The notes beneath the pieces were generated by a model, which saw nothing but the letters and a program-made list of their open reading frames with translations, ran no database searches and was not told where the DNA came from. Below are positions 16,485-23,620 of a stretch of DNA of 64,000 bases, one piece after another; the first letter of the stretch is position 1, and every line of letters starts with the position of its first letter. This stretch comes from Bacillus sp. V2I10 (GTDB taxonomy: Bacteria > Bacillota > Bacilli > Bacillales > Bacillaceae), in NCBI RefSeq assembly GCF_030817055.1, contig NZ_JAUSYV010000001.1, positions 3,992,001 to 4,056,000 of the forward strand, given 5' to 3'. Position numbers and translations under genes: made by a program.

Positions 16485-16814
16485 ATGGAACAGCACGACC
16501 ACTCATATAAAGACAAAAAAGTCATTTCAATTGGAATCGTCAGCGAACTAACAGGCTTATCATTAAGACAGATCCGTTATTATGAGGAAAGACGTTTAAT
16601 TTCGCCTCAAAGAACAACAAGGGGTACAAGAAAATATTCATTTTCCGATGTGGAAAGGCTCATGGAGATTGCAAACAAACGGGAAGATGGCGTACAAACA
16701 AATGAAATCTTAAAAGAAATGCGAAAAAAAGAGATGCGCAGCAATCCCGATTACCGCAAAAAAATGCTCGAAGGCCAGCTAAATGCACAATTTCATTTTC
16801 GCAATAAAAAGTGA
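16485..16814 (+). CDS. tnrA: Nitrogen-limitation regulator TnrA
   Basis: 109-residue MerR-type regulator. The helix-turn-helix and wing are highly characteristic: KVISIGIVSELTGLSLRQ, then YYEERRLISPQRTTRGTRKY and KREDGVQTNEI. The C-terminal tail (KKMLEGQLNAQFHFRNKK) is the part that glutamine synthetase binds to hold TnrA inactive when nitrogen is plentiful, which separates TnrA from GlnR. ATG 16485 was chosen with GGTGG upstream; an earlier in-frame ATG at 16452 lies inside the -10 box. It is monocistronic and autoregulated by the upstream box. Confidence 0.95.
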   Translation: MEQHDHSYKDKKVISIGIVSELTGLSLRQIRYYEERRLISPQRTTRGTRKYSFSDVERLMEIANKREDGVQTNEILKEMRKKEMRSNPDYRKKMLEGQLNAQFHFRNKK

Positions 16815-16840
16815 GGGGCGGTTGTCAGCCCCTTATTTTA
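16813..16840. terminator. Hairpin between tnrA and the chemoreceptor gene
   Basis: AGGGGC (16814-16819) with GCCCCT (16827-16832), then TATTTTATT rightward and CACTTTTTATT leftward. It can serve both convergent genes. Confidence 0.7.
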
Positions 16841-16847
16841 TTGGTGT

Positions 16848-18575
16848 CTAAAATTGAAAACGATTGACGAGCCTGCTCAGTTTTCCGGACAAGTCAGATA
16901 AGGAATCCGCATTGCTTGAGATTTCTTCCATAGACTGACTGGACTGCTCTGCGGATGCTGCTGTTTGTTCAATTCCTGCAGCTGCATCTTCTGATACGGA
17001 TGCAATGCTTGAAATTGATTCGTTCATCACTTCACTATTTTTCATAATCAGAGTTAAATCCGTCTGAATGGTTACAATTCTGGTTGACATATCTTCAATA
17101 AAACCTTTAATTTCAGTAAAGCTTTCCCCTGTTTGATGGATGGATTTTGCGCCTTTTACAATCTGCTCATATCCGTGCCCCAGGTTTTCTGCTACTTCTT
17201 CCGTTTCTTTTCTGACATTGCCTACAATTTTATTAATATCTACTATCGACCTTGATACCTGTTCAGCTAGCTTGCGTACTTCATCTGCCACAACCGCAAA
17301 TCCTCTTCCATGTTCTCCTGCACGTGCAGCTTCGATTGCTGCATTCAGCGCCAGGAGATTGGTTTGATCTGCGATGCTTTGAATCACGTCCACCAATGTG
17401 GAAATCTCTCCTGACTGTTCATCAAGACGCTTCACCTTCAGCACGGTATTTTCCATTAAATCATTGATGCGGTTCATTTGACTGACGGATTCGCTCATTA
17501 ATGTATAACCTGTTTGTGATTGATTCAGCACTTCCGAAGAAGCCTCGGCCACAGCCTGGCCATTTTGGTTGGCAATATAAATGGAGTTCATCAGCTGGCC
17601 CATTGTTTCAGCCAGATCGGAAGCTGAATTTGCCTGGGTTTCTGCTCCTGAAGACAGCTCCTGCATAGTCGAGGCAATCTGCTCGCTTCCTGATTTCAGC
17701 TCTTTCGAGGAGGATTGAAGCTGTTCACTCCGCTCTGCCACAGACAAGGAAGCCCCGGAAATATCCTTCACAATGGCTTTCAGCTGCTGATTCATTTCAT
17801 TTACAGAATGAACGAGCTCGCCTATTTCATCCTGTGACACCGATAAAAGAGGCTCATGATTCAGCTGGCCATTTGAAATGTCTCTCATTCTGCTGACAAT
17901 CTTCAAAATCGGCTTAGTGAGAGCGTTCGAAATCCGAAATGCCAAAAAAATACCGATTGTGACTATCACGACTGAAAGTACAATACCAAGCATGTTGATA
18001 AATCGTCCTTGATTAATAATCGCATCTCCATCTTGCATAATTGATTTTTCACGCTCACTTGCGAGAGAATCAAACCCCTCTGTAAGCTCATCCGCAAGAT
18101 TCTGCACATCCCCGCGGAGCGTCTGGTTCGCTGTTACCCTCATTCCAGAATCAAAGCTTTTAATGACTTCATCTTCAACGATTTCTTCCCATTCAGCACT
18201 TTTTTTCATTAATTCGCGGCTTTTCGGGTTATCACTTTGAGCAAGCAGTTTTTTCTGAAGCGCCTGACTTTCTTTGGTCAGCTCATAATACTGATCTTTA
18301 TATTCATCTTTACCATAAATAAAATATGCTCTGATTAAGGATACACACTGTGTAATATTATCACTGAGCTTCCCTTCCGCAAGAAGCGACTGCATGTCCT
18401 CCTGCACAATCTGCTTCGTCTGTCTGTTAACCATGCTGAAACCGATCATACTAAACGCCGCCATCAAAAGACTGAGCACAATAATAACCGAAAAACTGCC
18501 CAGCAGCTTCCCTTTTAATGAAAATGATGCAAAGCGCTTTTTCTCTCTTGGCTTCCTTTTTTTTAATCGCTTCAT
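16848..18575 (-). CDS. Methyl-accepting chemotaxis protein
   Basis: 575-residue transmembrane chemoreceptor. After a very basic N-terminus there is a membrane helix (about 24-46), an extracellular four-helix sensor region to about 200, a second helix (about 205-230), HAMP, and a long cytoplasmic coiled coil with the signalling hairpin GEHGRGFAVVADEVRKLAEQ. It passes ligand signals to CheA/CheW. ATG 18573-18575 follows AGAGGGGGC; longer upstream frame was not used. The ligand is unknown, and no chemotaxis genes are adjacent. No CheR-binding pentapeptide is seen at the C-terminus (VNRFQF). Confidence 0.93.
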   Translation of the reverse strand: MKRLKKRKPREKKRFASFSLKGKLLGSFSVIIVLSLLMAAFSMIGFSMVNRQTKQIVQEDMQSLLAEGKLSDNITQCVSLIRAYFIYGKDEYKDQYYELTKESQALQKKLLAQSDNPKSRELMKKSAEWEEIVEDEVIKSFDSGMRVTANQTLRGDVQNLADELTEGFDSLASEREKSIMQDGDAIINQGRFINMLGIVLSVVIVTIGIFLAFRISNALTKPILKIVSRMRDISNGQLNHEPLLSVSQDEIGELVHSVNEMNQQLKAIVKDISGASLSVAERSEQLQSSSKELKSGSEQIASTMQELSSGAETQANSASDLAETMGQLMNSIYIANQNGQAVAEASSEVLNQSQTGYTLMSESVSQMNRINDLMENTVLKVKRLDEQSGEISTLVDVIQSIADQTNLLALNAAIEAARAGEHGRGFAVVADEVRKLAEQVSRSIVDINKIVGNVRKETEEVAENLGHGYEQIVKGAKSIHQTGESFTEIKGFIEDMSTRIVTIQTDLTLIMKNSEVMNESISSIASVSEDAAAGIEQTAASAEQSSQSMEEISSNADSLSDLSGKLSRLVNRFQF

Positions 18576-18924
18576 CTTATGTGCCCCCTCTAATTTGAAA
18601 AATAGACAATATTCCTTATCCCAGACCGATTTCCAATGTGAAATTAGGCTCATATATTGTTCATCGGCTATTTTGACAGAATATTTAGCGAACAGCAGAA
18701 TCGACTGTTCAGAGGGAGAGGAAATCTGTTTTGTTCACATTTGTGCGGAATTCATTTCGAAAGTCTCAGAATTATTGTTCAAAGTCCCGGAATTAATTCG
18801 GAAAGTCTCGGAATTAACTTTCAAAGTCTCGGAATTATTCCTGAGCCCATTTAGATGTCTCAAGATTCCCTCCGATAGTCTCCCAATCAACGTGAAAAAT
18901 AGCCAAATTAAAAAATTCATGCGC
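18576..18924. other. Gap with the 21-bp repeat array
   Basis: Contains the chemoreceptor promoter region (not resolved), the four-unit 21-bp array at 18760-18843, and no supported gene. Confidence 0.5.
18760..18843. repeat. Four tandem 21-bp units
   Basis: Units begin at 18760, 18781, 18802 and 18823, consensus AAAGTCTCGGAATTAATTC plus two bases. The core AAAGTC-CGGAATTA varies at only a few positions while the last five bases differ. It lies beyond the terminator of the peptide gene, so it is intergenic rather than part of that gene. Confidence 0.8.
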
Positions 18925-18958
18925 AAAAAAAAGCAATGCACCTTGTCAGATGCACTGC
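18925..18958 (-). terminator. Terminator of the regulator-peptide operon
   Basis: GCAGTGCA (minus strand; 18951-18958) pairs with TGCATTGC (18933-18940) with one G-T pair, followed by eight T. It closes the operon 15 bp after the peptide stop. Confidence 0.8.
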
Positions 18959-18972
18959 CTTCAAATTCTGAT

Positions 18973-19128
18973 TTATACAATTTTCGGATGATCTGGTTCT
19001 GAAACGATTTTCGGATGGTCTGGCTCTGATACAATCTTCGGATGATCCGGCTCAGAAAACAATCCAACTCCCGCTGCAAATGCTAAAGAAAAAATCCCTG
19101 CAGTGATGCCCATAACTATTTTTTTCAT
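18973..19128 (-). CDS. Exported signalling-peptide precursor with three SEPDHPKIV repeats (NprX-like)
   Basis: A 51-residue gene starting at ATG 19126-19128, eight bases after AAGGGAG and 20 bp after the regulator stop. Residues 1-24 are a classical export signal (MKKIVMGITAGIFSLAFAAG, then VGLF). Residues 25-51 are three head-to-tail copies of SEPDHPKIV, the last ending at the stop codon. The DNA of the copies differs at seven codon positions, all silent, so the peptide sequence has been selected. Small exported precursors right behind an RRNPP regulator are pheromone genes (NprX, PapR, Phr); the SxPD start recalls the NprX heptapeptide SKPDIVG. The mature form (7-9 residues) is inferred. 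Confidence 0.85.
   Translation of the reverse strand: MKKIVMGITAGIFSLAFAAGVGLFSEPDHPKIVSEPDHPKIVSEPDHPKIV
18976..19056 (-). repeat. Three 27-bp coding repeats of the pheromone
   Basis: Copies at 19030-19056, 19003-19029 and 18976-19002 encode the same nonapeptide. Pairwise they differ at 6, 4 and 4 bases, all at synonymous third positions. Confidence 0.9.
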
Positions 19129-19148
19129 GACTAGCTCTCCCTTGTTAT

Positions 19149-20402
19149 TTAATTTGCATATGCTCTTTTCAAAGCGCTACATACGATTTGATAATATTGA
19201 ACGGCTGATTTATATTTGTGGCGATCTTCAAAGTATGATGCCATAAGCTCTGAATACTCGATAATATACTGCTGTTTTTCATGCTCTATAAAGTAAGGGA
19301 TAACGACTTCCATCATAAAATATTCAAATTCAGATGATAGATTATCCTGCAGCAAATATTCATAGATTTTAAAATGATAGTGATATTCCTGATTAGGGTT
19401 ATTTTCTAAAATGTTTTTGCCTTCTACTATCCACTTCCCAGCTTCTTCTTTATTATCTAATTGATAATAGGCATACAGGATAGAAAAAATTGTGCTTAAT
19501 GATTCATTCTTATCTTTAAATTGCAGAGCTTCATTGTATCGATCGATTGCCTGTTCATATTTTTTGGTAATTGAACTGAGGTACCCCATATTATGATAGA
19601 TCATTCCAAGCAGACTTTTATCATTCAGCTGCTCAGCAATCTTCCTGGCCAGCAAATAACTTTCTTCTGAGCGGGTATGCTCCTCACACCGCAAATAATT
19701 AATCCCTAGCAGAATCTGACACTCTGCGCATCTCATTAAATCGTATCTTGATTGATATATATTTAAAGCAAAGTGAGTGTACTGGATGACCAGTGCCGCT
19801 TTTCTTAATTGACTCAGAGTCAGGGCAATTGAATAATAGAGATCCGCTTCTTCCCACTTTTCAAATGGGAGGTGCTTTGTTAAAAACCGCTCCGCTCCTT
19901 TGAGGTGCAGGAGGGCTGTCGAATATTTGCTTTGAAGATAGTGATGAAGACCGACAAATTTCTCGTAATAGTAGGTCATCTTTTCTTCAAAGATGTCTTT
20001 GTATAAATTGATTTTTTCAAGCTTCGAATCTGCTTCTGCAAACTCTCTTTCTGTCAGCAAATACCTGAATTCAAACAGAACAAAGTAGATCATGGCCGTT
20101 GTATCACTTGATGAAAGGATTTCTTTCTGCAGGTCAATGTACCTTTTTTTAAGATGATCGTGCTTGCGGTGAACGATATCATGATACCAGTCAAATAAGG
20201 ATTTCATCAGAGGAATTTCTTCTTCTTCGATGAGGTTGATCTCAAGCCTGTTGCATAAGTAATCAAGGACTTCGATGCTTGCAGTCGTCTGATTGTTTTC
20301 GATTTTTGATAAGTAAGAAGTGGAAATGATGCCTCGTGAAAGTTCCTCCTGCGTCTTATTTTGCTGAATGCGATAGAACCTTATTCGACTTCCTATTTCC
20401 AT
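19149..20402 (-). CDS. RRNPP-family peptide-sensing transcription regulator, NprR-like
   Basis: 417 residues, near the 423 of NprR. An N-terminal Xre-type helix-turn-helix (about 5-58: SRIRFYRIQQNKTQEELSRG, then TSYLSKIENNQ) is followed by some 350 residues of tetratricopeptide-like helical pairs (for example GMIYHNMGYLSSITKKYEQAI), the fold that binds short re-imported peptides in PlcR, NprR and Rap. ATG 20400-20402 lies six bases after GAGGTG. The peptide precursor follows in the same direction after 20 bp and shares the terminator. A subtilisin gene is divergent, as expected of a protease target. Some NprR proteins also bind Spo0F; this is not testable here. Confidence 0.88.
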   Translation of the reverse strand: MEIGSRIRFYRIQQNKTQEELSRGIISTSYLSKIENNQTTASIEVLDYLCNRLEINLIEEEEIPLMKSLFDWYHDIVHRKHDHLKKRYIDLQKEILSSSDTTAMIYFVLFEFRYLLTEREFAEADSKLEKINLYKDIFEEKMTYYYEKFVGLHHYLQSKYSTALLHLKGAERFLTKHLPFEKWEEADLYYSIALTLSQLRKAALVIQYTHFALNIYQSRYDLMRCAECQILLGINYLRCEEHTRSEESYLLARKIAEQLNDKSLLGMIYHNMGYLSSITKKYEQAIDRYNEALQFKDKNESLSTIFSILYAYYQLDNKEEAGKWIVEGKNILENNPNQEYHYHFKIYEYLLQDNLSSEFEYFMMEVVIPYFIEHEKQQYIIEYSELMASYFEDRHKYKSAVQYYQIVCSALKRAYAN

Positions 20403-20703
20403 GTGCAGCACCTCATCTATACTAATCTGTATGTTTAGTTCTCTCTTTATTATGCCGAAACCTTTTGCTTTCGTATTGGGAAAATAGCCTCAATTTTTCT
20501 GAATAATACATAAAATAACGACCCATATTTCCCAATCTGCAAAATTCCCGAGGAAACATCCCCCCTATTTCACCCTATTATTCGGAAAAAAGGCCCCATT
20601 TTTCCCAATACCAATGACTCTATTAAAATGGTAGCATAATTGATAGAATAGTCAAACTTTTTAAACTCTATGATTATTCTATACTATGTAAGGGGGTTTA
20701 TTC
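20403..20703. promoter_or_regulatory. Divergent control region between the peptide regulator and the subtilisin
   Basis: About 300 bp with no gene. An inverted repeat TAGAATAGTCA (20644-20654) / TGATTATTCTA (20671-20681), one mismatch, brackets the probable subtilisin promoter (TATACT at 20680-20685) and is the best operator candidate. Loose repeats of TATTGGGAAAA / TTTCCCAATA occur near 20475, 20531 and 20605. The target of the regulator is inferred from position. Confidence 0.5.
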
Positions 20704-21831
20704 ATGAAAAAGTGGAAGGCTCTGAGTATTTTATTTGCATTTGTCCTGTTTTTATCCATGTTTTTTTCCTCACAGTCTGCTGAGGCTATTTCGGTAAAGA
20801 AAGATTATTTAATCGGGATTAAAGCATCTGTCAAAGATTCTAAAGTGAAAGCGAATCTAATCTCGGGTGCCGGCGGTAAGGTCAAGCATCAATATAAATA
20901 TATGAATGTTGTCCACGCCTCTCTGCCGGATCAGGCAGCAGCAGCTCTTCAAAAAAATCCGAATATCACATTTATTGAAGAAGATTTCGAAGCGAAAGCC
21001 ATTGGCCAGACCGTTCCATACGGTATTCCTCAAATTAAAGCAGATGCTGTTCAATCTTCAGGAGTTAAAGGGAGCGGTGTAAAAGTTGCTGTACTTGATA
21101 CAGGAATTGACGCCTCTCATGAAGATTTGAATGCGGCAGGAGGCGCAAGCTTCATTGCAGCTGAACCGAATCCATTCATAGATGGTGACGGCCATGGAAC
21201 TCACGTAGCCGGGACTGTTGCTGCATTGAATAATTCAATCGGTGTTCTTGGCGTTGCCCCGGATGTCACTCTTTTTGCTGTAAAAGTACTTGATTCCACC
21301 GGAAGCGGCACCTATAGCGGAATTGCTCAAGGCATTGAGTGGGCTGTTGACAATGGAATGGATGTTATTAATATGAGTCTTGGCGGCAGCCAGGGTTCAG
21401 CCGCCCTTCAGGAGGCTGTCGATCAAGCTTATAATAAAGGCATTGTTGTTGTAGCAGCTGCAGGCAACAGCGGGTCAAAAGGCAAACGGAACACAATCGG
21501 CTATCCGGCCAAATACAGTTCTGTTATTGCAGTAGGTGCAGTTGACTCTTCGAACAATCGGGCATCTTTTTCAAGTGTCGGCTCAGAGCTTGAAGTCATG
21601 GCTCCGGGTGTCAACACATTGAGCACCGTTCCGGGCAATAAATACGCTTCTTTTAATGGTACTTCCATGGCATCGCCGCACGTAGCGGGTGCAGCCGCTT
21701 TAATTCTTTCTAAATATCCGAACATGTCGAATATCGAAGTAAGAAACCGCTTAAAAAATACAGCTGTTCCACTTGGTGATCCATTTTATTATGGAGCCGG
21801 TGTCATCAATGTTCAGGCTGCCATTCAATAA
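20704..21831 (+). CDS. aprE: Secreted subtilisin-type alkaline protease
   Basis: 375-residue preproenzyme: signal peptide 1-28 (ending SQSAEA), inhibitor-type prodomain about 29-98, mature enzyme from about 99 (AIGQTVPYGIPQIKA). The catalytic triad is Asp132 (VAVLDTGID), His164 (GHGTHVAG) and Ser321 (NGTSMASPHVAG), with the oxyanion Asn255 in AAGNSG. It degrades extracellular protein for nutrition. The size matches subtilisins of the AprE group; the symbol denotes that group, not proven orthology. AAGGGGG precedes ATG 20704. A strong hairpin follows, so it is a single gene. It is divergent from the NprR-like regulator, which makes it a likely target of the peptide signal. Confidence 0.93.
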   Translation: MKKWKALSILFAFVLFLSMFFSSQSAEAISVKKDYLIGIKASVKDSKVKANLISGAGGKVKHQYKYMNVVHASLPDQAAAALQKNPNITFIEEDFEAKAIGQTVPYGIPQIKADAVQSSGVKGSGVKVAVLDTGIDASHEDLNAAGGASFIAAEPNPFIDGDGHGTHVAGTVAALNNSIGVLGVAPDVTLFAVKVLDSTGSGTYSGIAQGIEWAVDNGMDVINMSLGGSQGSAALQEAVDQAYNKGIVVVAAAGNSGSKGKRNTIGYPAKYSSVIAVGAVDSSNNRASFSSVGSELEVMAPGVNTLSTVPGNKYASFNGTSMASPHVAGAAALILSKYPNMSNIEVRNRLKNTAVPLGDPFYYGAGVINVQAAIQ

Positions 21832-21833
21832 TG

Positions 21834-21869
21834 AAAAAGAGCTTGGTCCTTTTGGACTGAGCTCTTTTT
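21834..21869 (+). terminator. Terminator of the subtilisin gene
   Basis: AAAAAGAGCT-GGTCC with GGAC-AGCTCTTTTT, nearly perfect; it can also serve ohrA on the other strand. Confidence 0.85.
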
Positions 21870-21875
21870 CAGGTA

Positions 21876-22289
21876 TTAGACAACTTTCAATTCAACCTCG
21901 ATATTTCCTTTTGTTGCTTTTGAATATGGACAAACGTTATGTGCCTTTTGAACAAGCTCCTCAGCTCTTTCTTTTGTTACATCCGGAATGTGAACTTCAA
22001 GGATAACAGATAATCCGAAGCCTGTATCATCCTTTCCAATTGATACATGTGATGTAACCGATGTTTGGCCGATTTTTTCACGTTCTGTTCTTGCCACCAA
22101 ATTTAATGCACTATCAAAGCAAGCGGAATAACCCGCTGCAAATAATTGCTCTGGATTCGTTCCTTCTCCGCCTCTTCCGCCAAGAGCTTTTGGCATCTCA
22201 ATCGCTAGATCAAGTTCTTTGGCTTTCGTTTGAACTCTTCCTTCTCTTCCGCCTGTCGCAGTTGCTGTTGCTGTGTAAAGTTTTTGCAT
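21876..22289 (-). CDS. ohrA: Organic hydroperoxide resistance protein (OsmC/Ohr family)
   Basis: 137-residue thiol peroxidase that reduces organic hydroperoxides. Both catalytic cysteines are present: Cys57 in GYSACFDSAL and Cys120 in NVCPYSKAT. The Ohr subfamily start KLYTATATATGGREG holds the conserved arginine. It is divergent from ohrR, its usual repressor gene, with an operator-like palindrome between. GGGGA precedes ATG 22287-22289. Confidence 0.94.
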   Translation of the reverse strand: MQKLYTATATATGGREGRVQTKAKELDLAIEMPKALGGRGGEGTNPEQLFAAGYSACFDSALNLVARTEREKIGQTSVTSHVSIGKDDTGFGLSVILEVHIPDVTKERAEELVQKAHNVCPYSKATKGNIEVELKVV

Positions 22290-22320
22290 GATCGTATCCC
22301 CATTTCATTTCATAAAATTT

Positions 22321-22334
22321 AATTGTGCACAATT
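22321..22334. promoter_or_regulatory. OhrR operator candidate
   Basis: AATTGTGCACAATT is a perfect 14-bp palindrome in the ohrA-ohrR intergenic region, 32 bp before ohrA. OhrR operators contain such AATT-centred arms. A TATAAT (22363-22368) faces ohrR. Confidence 0.7.
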
Positions 22335-22406
22335 TGTTTTTGCGAAACTAATATAGCAAGGGTATAATGGGTTTGTCAATAAATTAATGTCGGGAGTAAT
22401 TAACCA

Positions 22407-22847
22407 ATGCCTTCAGATAAACACCCTCTCAGTCTAGAACAGCAGCTTTGTTTTTCCATTTACGCGTGTTCCAGGGAGATGACAAAAATGTACAGACCCA
22501 TTTTGCAGGAGCTTGATCTGACATACCCTCAATATTTAGTCATGCTCGTTTTATGGGAGCATGAAAAATTGAGCGTGAAGGATTTAGGCAAGGAACTCTT
22601 ATTAGATTCAGGCACACTCACTCCCTTGCTGAAAAGACTTGAAGAAGCTGGTTTGGTCGAGCGCATTCGTTCTAAAGCAGATGAGCGCAAAGTAGAGATC
22701 AGTTTAACTGCCCAGGGCCAAAACCTGAAAGAAGAAGCGCATCGTGTTCCAGAATTCATGCTGAAAACAAGCGGACTTTCGCGGGAAGATTTCGAGAGAT
22801 TGAATCAAGAATTTCGAAGTCTGCTTAAAAAACTGACTTCTTTATAA
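22407..22847 (+). CDS. ohrR: Peroxide-sensing MarR-family repressor OhrR
   Basis: 146 residues. The reactive Cys15 sits in the conserved EQQLCFSIYACSREM, the same position as in B. subtilis OhrR, where its oxidation by organic hydroperoxides releases the repressor. It has a second cysteine at about 21. Winged helix at about 50-105 (KELLLDSGTLTPLLKRLE and RSKADERKVEISLT). It represses the divergent ohrA and probably itself through the palindrome at 22321-22334. The ribosome site GGGAG is distant from ATG 22407, but homology starts at once. Confidence 0.94.
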   Translation: MPSDKHPLSLEQQLCFSIYACSREMTKMYRPILQELDLTYPQYLVMLVLWEHEKLSVKDLGKELLLDSGTLTPLLKRLEEAGLVERIRSKADERKVEISLTAQGQNLKEEAHRVPEFMLKTSGLSREDFERLNQEFRSLLKKLTSL

Positions 22848-22948
22848 ATGGTTTTTTAAAATGATCAAAGCCGTTTAAATCTGAAAAAATTGACGATATA
22901 TAAACTATTCACGGATATTTTGCATGCATGAAATGTGAGGTGATTCTC

Positions 22949-23110
22949 TTGAACATGGTGGATGTTCTTATTGAGAAATATCGGCAGGAAATGTTTGAAA
23001 GCGCCAAAAAAGACGGACTTAGTTCCATAACTACCATAAAAGCAAGCAAGCAGCTGGACCGTATTCTGAATATCGGAATGCAATTAGAACCATCAAAGTG
23101 GATGGAATGA
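22949..23110 (+). CDS. Spo0E-like aspartyl-phosphate phosphatase
   Basis: About 54 residues of the Spo0E family, which removes phosphate from Spo0A and so delays sporulation. The signature SxxxD is present in ASKQLDRILN, preceded by the usual first helix (MVDVLIEKYRQEMFE). GAGGTGA (22937-22943) lies five bases before TTG 22949 and eleven before ATG 22955; either may be the true start. It is followed by a hairpin and has no operon partner. Which member of the family it corresponds to cannot be told. Confidence 0.8.
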   Translation: MNMVDVLIEKYRQEMFESAKKDGLSSITTIKASKQLDRILNIGMQLEPSKWME

Positions 23111-23140
23111 AAGAATCGAGTATTGAATTAATCAAACAAA

Positions 23141-23170
23141 AAAAGCTTGTATGAAATCATACAAGCTTTT
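23141..23170. terminator. Bidirectional terminator
   Basis: Perfect 12-bp stem AAAAGCTTGTAT (23141-23152) with ATACAAGCTTTT (23159-23170) between the convergent spo0E-like and lipoprotein genes. Confidence 0.85.
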
Positions 23171-23571
23171 TACTGATTCTTTTTTTCTTCAACCACCTGA
23201 TCCACATAGTCCACGATCAATTCATCTTCATCTGTCTCCCTAACACGAAAGGCAATGGCTTTGCTTTCCTTTTGATCATCCTGATCATAATAGGCCCGGA
23301 AGACATAAAAGCTTTCTTCTTTTATCTCAAAATCTTCGAGTTCCAGGTTTTCTATTTTCCATTTCTTTTTAAGGGAGATCAGCTCTTGCGGTGAGTGGTA
23401 GGCTCCTTCTAAGTAGATGCCTCTCATATCTCTCTTATCTTCCTCAAGGATTGCCTCAAGCATATCTTCTACCACAACGAGCCTCCTGTCTCTCCCCTCG
23501 TCTTCATCCTTGCATGCAGACAGGAAAAGAGAAAAAAGACAGAGAATGAAAATCTTATGTATGTTTTTCAC
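23170..23571 (-). CDS. Putative lipoprotein of unknown function
   Basis: About 133 residues starting at GTG 23569-23571, six bases after a GGGGGG stretch. The signal sequence ends in a lipobox (LFLSAC), so it should be anchored to the outer face of the membrane. The remainder is acidic and alternates beta-like segments (ESFYVFRAYYDQ, SKAIAFRVRE). No family is recognised. It stands alone between convergent neighbours. Confidence 0.65.
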   Translation of the reverse strand: MKNIHKIFILCLFSLFLSACKDEDEGRDRRLVVVEDMLEAILEEDKRDMRGIYLEGAYHSPQELISLKKKWKIENLELEDFEIKEESFYVFRAYYDQDDQKESKAIAFRVRETDEDELIVDYVDQVVEEKKNQ

Positions 23572-23597
23572 TGGTTTCCCCCCGTACAAACTTCAAA

Positions 23598-23616
23598 CCG
23601 GCCGAGTTTCGGCCGG
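23598..23616 (-). terminator. GC-rich hairpin after the AbrB-like gene
   Basis: CCGGCCGA (23598-23605) with TCGGCCGG (23609-23616), a three-base loop and only a weak T tract. A terminator is likely but not ideal. Confidence 0.5.
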
Positions 23617-23620
23617 CTGA

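Noticed and set aside
18760..18843. CRISPR-like short repeats
   Set aside because: Units are head-to-tail 21-mers with no unique 30-bp spacers, and no cas gene is in the window.
18735..19079. A 114-codon minus-strand frame with heptad-like NSETL repeats crossing the pheromone gene in another frame
   Set aside because: It has no ribosome site, crosses the operon terminator and owes its repeats to the 21-bp intergenic array and the 27-bp coding repeats. The pheromone frame, with only silent differences between copies, is the selected one.
19129..19260. SigH promoter for the peptide gene within the end of the regulator gene
   Set aside because: NprX-type genes can have their own SigH promoter, but no RNAGGAWWW/RNNGAAT pair was visible here.
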